Below the pieces are notes generated by a model. It saw only the letters and a list, made by a program, of their open reading frames with translations, was not told where the DNA came from and did not search any database. The position numbers and the translations under genes were made by a program. Below, piece after piece: positions 12,457 through 23,880 of a DNA stretch of 64,000 nucleotides. The stretch comes from Crocodylus rhombifer (lineage: Eukaryota > Chordata > Crocodylia > Crocodylidae): NCBI GenBank assembly GCA_038503035.1, contig JAVSML010000044.1, positions 186,001 to 250,000 of the forward strand. The letters run 5' to 3'. Position 1 is the first letter of the stretch. Every line of letters starts with the position of its first letter.

Positions 12457-12777
12457 GGGCACTTTTACACATGCTCTGGGTAGGGGTGGAGGTGTGTTTT
12501 AATTAAAGCGACACTCGGAAGCCAATGTAATTAAAATGTCCCCAGCGTTTCATATATTCAGCATCCTGCATTTCAGAATGGTGGCAGAGGCACTATAACT
12601 AAAGCTTATTTGACAAGCTGTAGTTAAAGCACCCCTGCCACCATTTTGAAACTTGGGGATACTGAATAAATGAGACTCTAGAACACACTGCAGCATTCTG
12701 ATTAATGCTGGAGCATTAATTAATTGATCAATCAGAATGTGTTTGAGCATGTGTATAGCTATCCTAAAGTGCTACCC
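12457..12777. mobile_element. GGGC-ended foldback element (Harbinger-like MITE)
   Basis: Starts GGGCACTTTTACACATGCTC and ends with the reverse complement form CATGTGTATAG...GTGCTACCC. The inner arms GAATGGTGGCAGAGGCACTA (from about 12577) and the inverse TGCCACCATTTTGAAA (12638-12653) form a long stem around a 6-10 nt centre near 12610. TAA follows the right end and AAA precedes the left, compatible with a decayed 3-bp TWA target site. The closest relative in the window is at 46.55 kb. Confidence 0.6.
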
Positions 12778-13863
12778 TAATATGCCTTCTGCCTGGATCA
12801 GGATAGTTTTCAGTCAGTGTCTAGAAGGAAAATGCCAGAAAAAACAGAAGTCTGGGACCAAAAGATGACAGTCTCTGGAAAAAATAAAACAAGAAACCCA
12901 CGGTTCCTAGCTTGCTTCAAGAGCATTTGTTTATAAGATATAAAGAAGCAACTTAGAAAATATATCCCATTTACAGTCAAGTAAACAAATGCCTTTTAGT
13001 CTTGAGTTGTTAGCATTGGCTCTTTTAAGTGAAATTTTGTTTTCCAGGGCTGAAGAAATAGCTTATTGATACTGCCTGTTAATATACCAGGCATCTAACA
13101 GGGTATTTTTAACACACAGCCTAGTTTAGTTTGACAAGACTAAGAGTTGACTAGTAGCATAAATGTTGGGCAAGTTGACTAAATTTCTGTTGCAAAATGT
13201 GAATGCACAGATAAATGGGTGGTACATACTGACTAATACTGCCTAAAGTAGGCCTGAAGCATACGCCTGCATCCAGATCATTTTAAAAAAGAGTGACATT
13301 AGAAAAGAAGACCAGTGTTAAACTAGCCTATTTGACCTGGCCAAGAGCAAAAGCTGGGAAATTTTATATTAATGCTGCAGAAAGGTCCTTTGAGCTTGCC
13401 TTGCTCCGCACAAGTCTTGAAACATTTCTATGAGGGGCATGTATTCCATAATGAATGAAAAAAGATGTCTAATACATCAATAGACAGTAATTCTCACATC
13501 ATAAAAAAATCACCTGCTGTTCTAAAATCTATGGTAAAAAAACATAATGGAGAGTAGATCCTCAACTGGTATAAAGTGTGAAAACTCCACAGAAGTTGAT
13601 GGAAGCCATGGCAACTTTGCCTCAGCTAAAGATCTCTTGTCCTGCATTTGTGTCTAGTGGGAAGAGTTAAGAATACCACATTTGTTAAGCTTTTCTTTAA
13701 TGCTGGACATCTGAAAAATAGACATCCCTGAAGCAGACAAGGCATTTTCTTCTGACTGTCAAACGCAGAGCAAGCTCTTGAGTTATCTTCTCATCTGAGT
13801 CTGTCACTCTTTCTGGAACTGTGTATGTTAATGCATTGTGATGGAGGGCTAGGGTGGCCACAA

Positions 13864-13988
13864 GTCATCCAAAGGATTTGAAAGCTTGAACAAAGTCCCC
13901 TTAGGCACAAAAATCTGCAATATAGCTCCTTTCCCTTGGATGGAATTGCAATAGGATCCATTGCAATTTTCTGCTAGAATAAGGTATC
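13864..13988. repeat. Unclassified interspersed repeat, copy 2
   Basis: Direct-orientation partner of the copy at 11711-11836 with clear base divergence. It ends about 200 bp before the large CR1 element. It may be a coding remnant of an unknown retroelement on the - strand; that is inference. Confidence 0.6.
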
Positions 13989-14194
13989 TTCTTACCTTTT
14001 GTCTGTCAATAAATTCAAAGGAATGTTCCATGATGGCATATACTATAGTAAGATAGACAGATAGGTAGACACAATCCTTGAAACACCAAAGAAATCCACG
14101 CCCATGCTGAGGAAAGGTAGCAGAAGAGCTGGTAAGCCCTCTTGGCTTAATAGGGACATCATGGTCCTCTTGAAACAGAAGAAAGAAGCATAAA

Positions 14195-16085
14195 GACAAT
14201 GGAAGCTTGGGACAGTCCCTGAGGAGGACTATACAATAATGGTCTGTACTTGTAGGAAGCAGATTAGAAAGGCTAAGGCAGTGACTGAATTTAAGCTAGC
14301 AACAGAAAGCAAAGACAATAAGAAGCCCTTCTTTAGGTACATAGGGAACAGGGGGAAAGCAAATAGAAGCATGGAGCCACTGCTCAGAACAGCTGGTTAC
14401 TGACACTCAGGAGAAAACTGAACTCCTGAATGACTACTTTGCTTTGTTATTGTACCAAACTAATGGGAAAACCATACTAGAATGACTGCCTTCCTGCTGT
14501 TGACATTGAGCTGGTGCATGGTCCGTTAGAAAAGTTAGACATTTATAAATCAACAGATCGGGATAAACTTCATCTGACAGTGATGAAGGAGCTGGCTGAA
14601 GTCATCGTGGGACTTATGGTGAAACTTCCACAACTCATGGTACTCAGAGGTGGTCCCTGAAGACTGCAAGACAGCCAGTGTGATTCCCCTCTTCAAGAGG
14701 ACCTTGGGCGACTATAGGTCAATTAGCCTAACTTCTATCCCAGGGAAAAATGCATCAAGGGGTCTATGTGCGATATGCTTACAGAAGGTAGGATTCTGAA
14801 TGACAACCAGCATGGGTTCATCATGGGCAGATCTTGTCTTAGCAATCTCATTTCCTTCTACAACCAGGTAACTCACCACCTGGATAAGAGAGAGGAGGTC
14901 AACATTGTATACCTAGACTTTCAAAAGGCCTTTGATTTGGTATCCCAGGATGTTCTCACAGGAAAATTGGAAGATTGTGGTTTAACTGCTTTACCATTAC
15001 TTGGGTAGGAAGCTGGCTGCAGGGTAGGACCTAGAGAGTTCTTGTGAATGGATCTGCGTCATCCTGGAGAGAAGTGGCCAGTGGTGTCCCTCAGAGGTCC
15101 ATGCTTGGTCCCGTGCTTTTCAACATCTTTGTTAACATGATTTGGATGTGGGGGTGAAGAGCTCACTGACCATTTTAGCAGATGACACCAAGTTATGGGG
15201 GAATGTGGCCACACTTGAAGATAGGCTCCAGATGCAGGCAGATATAGACAGGCTGGTAAGTTGGGCAGATCAGAACCAGATGAAGTTCAACATTGAGCAG
15301 TGTAAAGTGTTCCACCTCGGGATGAACAATGCCCAACATACTTACAGGCACGGTGGCACCATAGTGCCTAGCATCATAACTAAAAGGGACCTAGGGGTAA
15401 TAATAGACTGTTGTATGAACATGGACCATCACTGTGATGCTGTAGCCAGTGTGGCAAACAACAATCTAGCATGCGGCAACCGATGCATCTCAAGCACAAC
15501 CAAGCAAATGATTATTTTGCATAACTCAGCATTGGTGAGACTACAGCTGGAGTAGTGCATCCAGTTCTGGGCACTGCACTTTAACAAGGACATGGTAAAG
15601 CTTGAGAGAGTCCAGAGAAGAGCCACCCATATGATCAGAGACTTGCAAGGCAAGCCATATGAGGAAAGTCTGAGGGACTTGGGCTGCCTCAGCCTAAAAA
15701 TGAGAAGGTTGAGTGGGGACATGGTAGCAGCTTACCACTATAGTAGGAGAATACATCAATGGCTTGGCAAACAACTGTTCTCCAGGGCATCCTGGGGAAA
15801 ACCAGGAGTAATGGCCACAAACTCTTGGAAGACCATTCCAGGCTTAACACTAGGAAAAACTTCTTCACAGTTAGGGTGTCCGGACTGTGGAACAAACACC
15901 CTCCAGAGGTGGTGTAATCACCAACCCTGGAAATATTCAAGAGGAGACTGGACAGTCACCTTGCTGGGGTCACCTGAACCCAGTTGACTTTCCTGCCTAG
16001 TGAAAGGGCTATGGACCCAATGATCTTGCAAGGTCCCTTCCAGACCTTTACTATCTATCCATCTATCTATCTATCTATCTATCTG
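14195..16085 (+). mobile_element. CR1 LINE, 5'-truncated ORF2 pseudogene plus 3' end
   Basis: About 1.9 kb of CR1. Reverse transcriptase blocks are readable in more than one frame. HGFIMGRSCLSNLISF and YLDFQKAFD (the RT block with its catalytic Asp) lie at 14.80-14.95 kb. An LADDTKLW block, holding the paired catalytic aspartates, lies near 15.17 kb. Then MKFNIEQCKVFHLG, RDLGVIIDCCMNMDHHC, LERVQRRATHMIRDLQGK and GCLSLKMRRLSGDMVAAYHY follow. Stops and frameshifts separate the blocks, so it is dead. The 3' end passes through GATCTTGCAAGGTCCCTTCC into a (CTAT)n tail at 16050-16083, matching CR1's terminal microsatellite. The 5' boundary is approximate. Confidence 0.9.
16050..16083. repeat. (CTAT)n microsatellite tail
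   Basis: Tandem CTAT units, one interrupted by CCAT, directly at the 3' end of the CR1 copy. Probably expanded from the LINE's terminal repeat. Confidence 0.9.
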
Positions 16086-16289
16086 AAAAGTGTTATGCCA
16101 GTGCCCTCCCCCCCCATTTTTTATTTTTTGCTTTCCTATTCTCCAACTCTGGAGACTGAAATGTATCCAATATGCTTCAACTCATTACCAGAACCTTGGT
16201 CAGGCTGTGATATCTGCTTCTTTCAGGATGGCTTCAATAAAAGTCATGTCATTAAGTTCAGTGAAAATTTGAATCTCTAGAAAGTCATA

Positions 16290-16975
16290 AGAGTATAAGA
16301 AATCTCATATTGGATCAGACCAGTTATTTGTCTAGTCTAGTCCAGTAGCCTGTCTTCAACAGGGCCAAAACTGAATGCTATAGAGCAGTGGCTCTCAATG
16401 TATTTGCCATAGTAGGCCACATTTGCAACCCTCAAAGTGTTGTGGGCCACCCCCATGCAACTTACTTCCTGTGTATCCATTTAAAAAACGTTTTAACAGG
16501 ATGTCACATGGGCTGGAGCAGTGCGTTGATTGGGCCGCATGTGGCCTGCATGCTGTGGATTGTGAACCACTGCTATAGACGGAGAGCATTGAACCAGGTA
16601 TTTCTAGAGTGAAAAATGTTTTTGCAAACTTGGAGATTTTAGTGCACACCCCCGTTCCCAGGTCATTGATGAATTTGTTGAGCAAAATAGGACCCAGCAC
16701 AGAAATCTGCAGGATTCCACTTTTGACCTCCTTCCATCCTGAAAAGTGACCATTTAGACCTATCCTTTGCTTCATAGCTTTTCAAGCTGCCAGTCTACAA
16801 AAGAACCTTCCTTCCAATCCCATGGCAGTATAGTTTTATAAAGGCCTTTAGTGAGGGACCTTGTCAAATGCCTTTTGAAAGTCCAAATATATTACATCAA
16901 CTGAATCCCCTTTGTCCAGGTGCTTATCAACACTCTCGATGAACTCAAAGTTAATTGTGTATTAATGGCAGGTTG
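16290..16975 (-). mobile_element. L3/CR1-like LINE on the reverse strand, interrupted by a hAT element
   Basis: The left part holds TATTGGATCAGACCAGTTAT and AGTAGCCTGTCTTCAACAGG, a common sauropsid LINE 3' block in its usual text orientation. The right part (16640-16940) decodes on the - strand to VLGPILLNKFINDLG, matching the RT block GxVLGPxLFNxFINDL. CTTTAGTGAGGGACCTTGTC is the inverse of the KAFDKVPH-type region. The hAT element at 16386-16572 sits inside, and the two LINE halves rejoin across it (CTGAATGCT / ATAGACGGAGAGCATTGAAC). Confidence 0.75.
16386..16572. mobile_element. hAT-Charlie-like MITE with 8-bp target duplication
   Basis: Terminal repeats CAGTGGCTCTCAA and, in reverse, CAGTGGTTCACAA. 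They are flanked by CTATAGAG at 16378-16385 and CTATAGAC at 16573-16580, 7 of 8 bases equal, as expected for hAT. The 187-bp body has no frame for a transposase. Nested in the L3-like LINE. Confidence 0.85.
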
Positions 16976-17894
16976 TTTCTAGGTGTTTTCATGGGATATT
17001 AACTATCCAGGTGTATGTTTGAAATGTACTTTCCTATGGCTAAAGTTGTACATTGGGCATTGGGAAGAAAGTTTGCATTGCATTCTTTGTCGTTGGGAGA
17101 GATTGCTCAAGCTCACTGAAATAACAGTTGGAAAGGAATGGGATTGTATCTGGGTACTGTGGGTTCTTATGGATATATCTACTGAAATGCAATGAAACCT
17201 AACAAAATACAGGAACCAAATTGAATGGATCAATAGTACTTTCCATCATCTTATTTAGACCATTTTAAAAACATGTATTATATTATCGATAGTCTTAAAG
17301 GGCTCCGCAGGAGCAGTTATCTTCTGTACAGTAAATATACATTTGGACAATGTTTAAAATAAGTTTTATACAATTCAGGCTATAATGTTTCCTTTTAGAA
17401 TAATTTCTGCACTGCTGTCTCATGCCAAAGGAAATAATAGCAGGTTTGTGTTATTGATACTAAATCCTCAGCTTGAATTTTTTTAAGTAACTGAAAATGA
17501 GAATCATTGTGTCTTACAGAAAATACTATCTGTGGGCGCTGTGAGTTTTTAATAAAACTGTGCTAGGTAGTTTACCCTAAGTCATTTTGGGGGCCTACAT
17601 GAAAGACTCTATGCAATATAGATCATCCAGAAATCTGAGATCCTGTCTGGTTTTTATCATGCGTAAGTCTTCTTGGGATTTCACTTTGTCCCATGTTAAT
17701 TCTTTCTAAGATAAGAGGCAGAAGTAAAAGAGAAAAGGAAAAGCAGAAATATGGGGAGAATTGCAGGGGATAAGAGACGAAGTTAAAGATGTTTGCTTAG
17801 ATTTATTCAGACCCAATTGAAAATAAATGTAATGATAGCAAATACAAAGGCTGTTGGAAGTCAGGGATGAGGATCATATAAGATTCTAAACCAC

Positions 17895-18036
17895 CTGGAT
17901 TTCTTCAGCTATCCTTTAGGCAAATACAAGGTATTGGGCTCAACATGGAGACAACAGCCTGCAATTTAATAGCCTGGAATAAGTAGGAGATCAGATTAGA
18001 TGAGCAAATGGTCCTTTTGGCCTTGACGGTATGAAT
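17895..18036 (+). mobile_element. CR1/L3 LINE 3' end, old
   Basis: GGAGATCAGATTAGATGAGC, then AAATGGTCCTTTTGGCCTTG and a terminal ATGAATC, is a decayed CR1/L3 tail (AGGTCAGACTAGATGATC...GGTCCCTTCTGGCCTTAAA). Confidence 0.65.
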
Positions 18037-18670
18037 CAGTTCAAATGAGTAGTCCAAGTGGAATTAGTAATATACCCAATACCTGTAAATGAAGCAAGGA
18101 GTTCTTGTCATCAGTAAAGGCTTTGTTAAAGTGGGGGGGCAAAGGGGTGGGAGGAAGAAGCATTTGGGCAGACACTGAACTAGTAATCAAGGCATCACAT
18201 TTTAAGAAGTTAAAAGGTGACACTTTCATGCAACTCTGTGTAGGTTCATTGAACTGACTGACTGCCACAAGATGACTTTAAGATCCCAGACTTGGCAAGA
18301 TTCTAAGAGGATTGGGCATTTTTATAAGGGGAATATGAACATCCAGTTAAAATCACAAGGATTTTTAGAAGAGAGTTTTAAAAGTGATATAAACTTTTAT
18401 GCTTGGGGAACTAAGTCAAATTGTAATGTACAGAAGTTGTGAAAGCATTTTTCACATGAAAGTGTTATTCAGTAGCATCCTTCTGCAGTTTTTACCTTAT
18501 TCTGAAGCTGATACTAGTCAGTGTCAGAAGCAATACTGGGCTAGTGTAAGTGCTTGCCTGACCCAGTATGTCAGCTTCTTTGTGTCTATGCTTTTTGGAT
18601 CTATCAGTGCAAAATAAAGTAGGTCTTGTTTTGTGTTTTGAAGCTGGGCTTACTTGGCTTCAGTGCCAAT
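18037..18670. other. Unannotated intron
   Basis: Nothing recognised before the GC-rich array. Confidence 0.5.
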
Positions 18671-19190
18671 CCCAGGTGGCAGTGGCAGTTTCCTCTCATC
18701 CAGGGGCCCGCATCCCCAGGAGGGCTGCAGGGCTGTGCCAGACTCTTCTGGGGAGTTAAGGGGATGAAGGATCTGCGTGCCAGATGAGAGGAGGCTGCCA
18801 CCTGGGACCAGCGGCAGCAGCAGTCTTCCCCAGCACTAGGTGCTGGCTGTGCTCACTGCTGGTCCCAGGTGGTAGAGGCAGCCTCCTCACATCCAGCATA
18901 CAGATCCAGGGGCTCGCACCCCCAGGAGGAATCTGGCACAGCCTGGGAGCCCTCCCAGGATCTGTGCCCCAGATAAGAGGAGCCTGCCTCTGTCACCTGG
19001 GACTGGCACAGGGTGTGGGCTGTGCCCAGGCAGCAGGGGCAGCTTTCTCTCATCCGGTGCACAGACCTGGGAGCTCGCACCCCCTGGAGGAGTCTGGCAC
19101 AGCCCTGCCGACCTACCGGGGGGCGGGGGGTGGGCCCCTGGATCTGTGCACCAATAAGAGGAGGCTGCCACCACTGCCAGCAAGTGTCAG
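18671..19190. repeat. GC-rich array of three alternating inverted units
   Basis: A forward motif (CCCAGGTGGCAG..GGCAGCCTCCTCTCATCCA) occurs at 18671, 18864 and 19024. A reverse-complement motif (AGATGAGAGGAGGCTGCCAC..CTGGGAC) occurs at about 18781, 18970 and 19155. Each forward-reverse pair therefore forms a dyad of about 160-190 bp, and three dyads lie in tandem. Shared internal blocks are CAGATCCAGGGGCTCGCACC and GGAGGAGTCTGGCACAGCC. The array produces long chance frames on both strands that do not resemble any protein I know. Confidence 0.75.
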
Positions 19191-21724
19191 GAGTTGTGTT
19201 TTGAAGAGTTTGAGGTGCAGTTTCTCAGAAACCCCTGCACCTATCTCCTTGGCAGGCTTCATGTTCTCAGAAGGGGCTACCATCCCTGCAATTTTCATCC
19301 AAATCAGACAAGAAATGGCAAAATTTTAGGCATTTTCATGATTTATAGCCAATTATAGCCTATGGGCAAAACAGCAAAACACTTTCAAAAAAATGAAATG
19401 GGACAGTGCTTCTAAACTAAATGAAAAACTGTTTCTTCCAAATGGTGAAATGGGCATTGGAACAAAATGATGGTGTTTCACAGAGCCCTATTGAATACCA
19501 CCTCTCTCACTTGTGCCACTTATTGGTGGAAAAGGGTTGAATAAATCTTGCGTGGTTGCCAAGTTCAGCTAATATAAGTGTTTCAGATTCCATTTTATGG
19601 AATCTAACAGTTAGATTGGCTGAACGTATACCTAGAAAAAAACTTTTGTTGTCATTTGAAATAGCTTTGGCCTCAGGAAAATAGGTGAGAGCCCTGAATT
19701 CCAAAGGGTAGTGGAAATACAACAGCACATACCAACCCCCTGCCCCCCCCCCCAAAAAAAACAAAAAACACCCGTCTTTGAGCATGTATGCATTGCATTT
19801 GGATCATTTTATGGAGAGCTGCTGTGAAGATGCACCTGGCCTGTTTTTGGTGTTCTGAACTTTGGAAAAAAAATAGTACTACTTTTCTGTGTGCCCCTCT
19901 TCTGCTGCCTTGGGGTGGTTTATAAGAGCTATACTGGGCACATCTAGCTCCATTCTGCTGGTAGCTATATTACATGTTTTCATGGAAATTATCCCTAGCC
20001 AACTGATGCTGTGTACACAAGCTATTTGAACCAGTCTGGACAGGAAGATGAGTTTTGGTAAGATGTTTCTCTGATCCTAGGAATATACCTCATTAAGAAG
20101 TTCCATATTTTATAGATATGACTGTAGTGGTCATTTCGACACTGAGAGAGAAATTCTGTACAAGGGATGCAATGTATTGCAATAGTAAATAGTAATCTGC
20201 AGTTTTAATGACCTGCCACAAAATTCCTAAAATCTGAAAGAAAAAGGTAAATGCATTGCTGCAGACTCTATGTGTGTGCGTGTGCACATGTGTGACTTGG
20301 TGGGTGGCGGGCATGTGTTTTATATCTGAGTTTGCTATAAAAGGGCTGAAGTCTGCTGACATTTAAGGTAGTGAGAAAAGTCCAACTCATTTCAGTGGTA
20401 AGACAGATATAAAACTGGAAGGTGTGTAGTATCTGTACGTGCTGCCTCTCCCACTGACGCTGTGAAACATCAGGATAGCCCTGATGCCTATGGTTCTGCA
20501 TACTAATGAATAATTGTCTTTCCTTTATTTGAATCCCATTTTCTTCAGGAGCACTAATATTGTTATTAATTTTTCAACGTTGTGTAATTAAAGAGTGAAA
20601 ACTGTTATTAAATTGCAATTTAAATATTTATTAAGTAATTTTTTTCACAGACAACAAGCAACAAGAGACAGAATGTACAAACAAAATAGGGAAAGACTCA
20701 TACATTCTCTTAATGTTGTTGCTTAGTAACTACACCATATTGACTCATAAATTGATTTTAAAAAAGAGTTGTGTGCTTTCGCAGTTATTTTGCCCATGCA
20801 AACAGTTATCTGCTCTCCAGATTCAAGGCTTGCAGTAGTGCACACTTTTTTTTTTAAATTGACCTAAGTATAAACTGTGTTAACCTTCAAGATAATCCAC
20901 ATTTTTGTATTTTATACGTGTGACTGAATAATGAACTCTGCTAAGTTTTATTGTAGCTGGCTCTTACTTGCAACACTTATGACTATGTAAAACATACATT
21001 AAGATCAGTGGTAAAAATAAATAAAATGGAATATATCCTAATAGAAGGTAATGTATGTATGTACTAGCAAACTGCTTCTTCTATTAAACTAATTGTCACC
21101 ACTGTATAATATAATATAAATTGGTGTTATGCCTTCATGGTTTCTCAGACATAATTCCAAATTCTCCAGGAGGAAACTTGCCATTTTAATCAAGTTCTAA
21201 TTTTCTCTCTTCCAACAGGAAATTAATTTGGTATTTATAGCTTTTATCTCTTTCTATAAAGGCCAGAACATGAAAAGAGTGAATTTAGTGAGTCAAGCCT
21301 GGATTCCAAAATTCATTGCGTATGGGCGCATTCATGTCTACAACAATTTGGAGGAAATGGGCCCTAAGTTACTTAGGCTCAGATCTACAGAAGGATTGTG
21401 ATATGTAAATTCCACTTATGTCTGGTAGTCTGTTGGCACTTAAGTTTTTTCTGGTCCAGCTTTTTTCCCATACAGCTCTTATACCATGGATATGCACTCT
21501 TGAAATGGGTATTCAAAGGCAAGGACAACATTGCTCTCTCCTGTCTCTTTTTAAGCTAGGTAGGACCCATGGTTTTTTGACACCTATATTCAGGAGAGCT
21601 TTAGGTTCTGCATCTTGACTGATACAGAAACCACTCTTATGGGCCTTGGCTCTTGTAAGATATGAGATTTGAGACATATCCCCCTTTTCTGGTTACTGGT
21701 TAACTATGTGTATGTACAGGCATT
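19191..21724. other. Unannotated intron
   Basis: AT-rich; a C/A run at 19740-19760 and a TG microsatellite near 20270. No gene or clear mobile element. Confidence 0.5.
20262..20297. repeat. TG-rich microsatellite
   Basis: Imperfect TG/TGTGCG repeats (TATGTGTGTGCGTGTGCACA). Confidence 0.7.
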
Positions 21725-21766
21725 ACATTTAGATTGACCTAACCAGAGTTAGGTCAATCTAAATGT
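21725..21766. repeat. Perfect 19-bp hairpin
   Basis: Arm ACATTTAGATTGACCTAAC at 21725-21743, loop CAGA, and the exact reverse complement at 21748-21766. Sequence related to the arms recurs in the foldback element 210 bp downstream (TCTAAGT, TTAGGT blocks). Confidence 0.95.
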
Positions 21767-21969
21767 CCAATCATGCAGGCCTTCAGGAGGTTGAATTGCA
21801 TGGAAACTAAGCCACATAAACCTAGACTAAGTATACTGAATCCTTGTTCATGCCATCAGGTGGGTCAACATTCCCTTGGTCCCTTTGGGCATGTCTTTAC
21901 TACCTTCCTGCCAAGCCCCTAATAAAGAAATTGAAATGATCAATTCAGGAAAACTGAAGTTTCTTTTTG

Positions 21970-22235
21970 CTTACTTTAAGGCTAGGTACAGAAATTTGGG
22001 GAGGTTGGATCAGGTTAAAAATGGCCACCCAATTTAACTTAGTTTGCTTAGGTGCGGACCTTATACTAGTTAGGTGAATCTAAGTGTAAATGGTACAGAA
22101 GTTCAGAACAGTTAGATTGGCTTAAAACTGGCTGACCCGATCTAAGTTAACTCAACCTCTGAGGAACACCTAACTTAGATTGGATTTGCCATTTTTAGTC
22201 TGATTTAACTATCCTGAACTGTACAGTGTCCCAGT
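21970..22235. mobile_element. Foldback MITE, family not assigned
   Basis: The left arm GGTACAGAAATTTGGGGAGG..TCAGGTTAAAAATGGC at 21985-22025 pairs with the inverse of GCCATTTTTAGTCTGATTTA..CTGAACTGTACAGTG at 22189-22228. The inner arms (TTTAACTTAG..CTTAGGTG and CACCTAACTTAGATTGG) also pair. The element is about 260 bp, non-coding, and repeats TTAGGT/ACCTAA motifs throughout. Confidence 0.6.
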
Positions 22236-22924
22236 GCAACCCCAGGGCTGGGAAAGCCTAGCTTCCAGCCCCAGCCTTGGAGCTGCTCTTTCCCTGGCAC
22301 TGGGTTATTTTTAGCTCCTTTCCCACACCCAGATGGACAATTCTCCTCCCACGTAATGTGGACCAACCTACTTTCCCACCCCCAAGCTCACCAAACCCCC
22401 GTCCCACAAACTGCTTTCAGTGCTGGTTTTACCAGTTTTGCCAGTGCCAAGAGGCAAGCAAGTAAGTTGGGATGGAGAGGAGCCAGGTGGAAGGTGGGGG
22501 GTATTGTCTGTCTTGAGGTGGGGAGGGCTGGGGAGCTAAAAATAGCCCCTGGTTCTGCGGTTGGGGGAGAGAGTGCCCCTACAAGCCCTCATGATTCCCC
22601 TGATCATTCCTGGACTCTAGAAACCTCCCACCCTACAGACTCCACCTGTCCCCCTCCCCTGCCCCCACAATTCCCCTGATCCCTCCTGTGAATGCCACTT
22701 TCCCTCCTGATCCCACCTCAGATCCCACTAGTCCCCATTCCACCCCCGCCCCCGGAGCCCCCCACAGATGCTGTTTGCTTCTCAATCACATGACCCTCCC
22801 CCATGGACTCTGCCTGTTCCTCCAATACCCTCAAGCCCCCTCTCCCCAACTAGCCTCTCTGAATGTCTGTACACAAGCATATTATGGCTTTTGTATAGAA
22901 GTAAATTATACAACATATGGGCAT

Positions 22925-23012
22925 CTGACCCCAGCACTCTTTCCCGCTCAGGGCAGGGGGTCGGACTCAATGATCTATTGAGGTCCCTTCTGACCCAAAC
23001 ATCTATGAAACG
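22925..23012 (+). mobile_element. CR1 LINE 3' tail
   Basis: CTGACCCCAGCACTCTTTCC, then GGGCAGGGGGTCGGACTC, AATGATCTATTGAGGTCCC and a TCTATGAAA end. The same subfamily is seen inverted at 49.33 kb, where the tail reads the same blocks in reverse. Confidence 0.85.
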
Positions 23013-23627
23013 ATCTACTGCTACCAAACTAATTCAAAGGAATGGAGATGGGAGGGAGAGCAAAAAACCAAAAAATTTAAATCCATGCAACTCCAGAACA
23101 TTACAGTGTGTTCAGGAAGTGATGAGACTGGACTTTTAATGAGTGGTAGGGCCATGGTTTCAAGTTCACATAACTGATGCTTGGACCCCCTTTTCAGAAG
23201 AGCTCTGTTCCCTTTGAGACATCTAAAAGAAAGGCTGACCTCTTTTGCAAAAATGGCTCTGACTGTGTTTGCTGAGCCTTTCTGAGAGAAACCAAACTTA
23301 AGAGCAGAACTAACATACAGTGGGGATGATGTGTCCCCCTTGTATTAATCAGCCCCTTGTTCTCTCCATGTCCAGTAAAGCTAGAAACTTTCACATCATA
23401 GTGTAGTCTCATCATCATTAATATATTCTGAAATTGAATGTATTATTTATTGCCAGATTGTGCTCGGCACATTGTAAAGATAGCAAGCAAGCAAGGAGAA
23501 CACAAACCAGAAGGGGATTTTCCCCATCATGGGAACTACTTCTGTGAAGTATGAACAGACGTCCCCACATGATCAAAACTGCCAGTAAAAAATAAACAAA
23601 CCCGAAGCTGTGGTTTAGTACTTCTGT

Positions 23628-23880
23628 GACACGTCTATACGAGACGCTACATTGCCATTGCATCAGTGGACACAAACTGTGATGCTGCAGCTATGTCATC
23701 ATGGGGACACGCTCCCTCACTATAGCACATTGCTATAGTGACATAGTGGTTAAACGTAACCATGCACCTCCAGCACAGTGCGGTAACAGCTGTTACTGTG
23801 CAGTCATTTAGTACTCCCTTTAGTAAATATAAATGATGGCGTTGTAACAAAGATGCCATAGGGGTAAGTGTAGACGCAGC
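23628..23880. mobile_element. Possible miniature element related to the 28.3 kb copy
   Basis: ACACGTCTATACGAGACGCT on the left and AGTGTAGACGCAGCCC on the right are approximate inverted termini with the GTCTACAC theme of the other GGGC-ended elements. Internal inverted pairs (CTATAGCACATTGCTATAG) are present. The ends are degraded and no target duplication was identified. Confidence 0.35.

Noticed and set aside
14766..15987. Reverse transcriptase frames as a possible host gene
   Set aside because: The blocks are CR1 ORF2 in several frames with stops, ending in a CR1 3' tail, so it is a dead LINE.
18784..19329. 181-codon frame on +, the longest in the window
   Set aside because: It runs through the GC-rich inverted-repeat array, is mirrored by frames on the opposite strand, and has no domain features.
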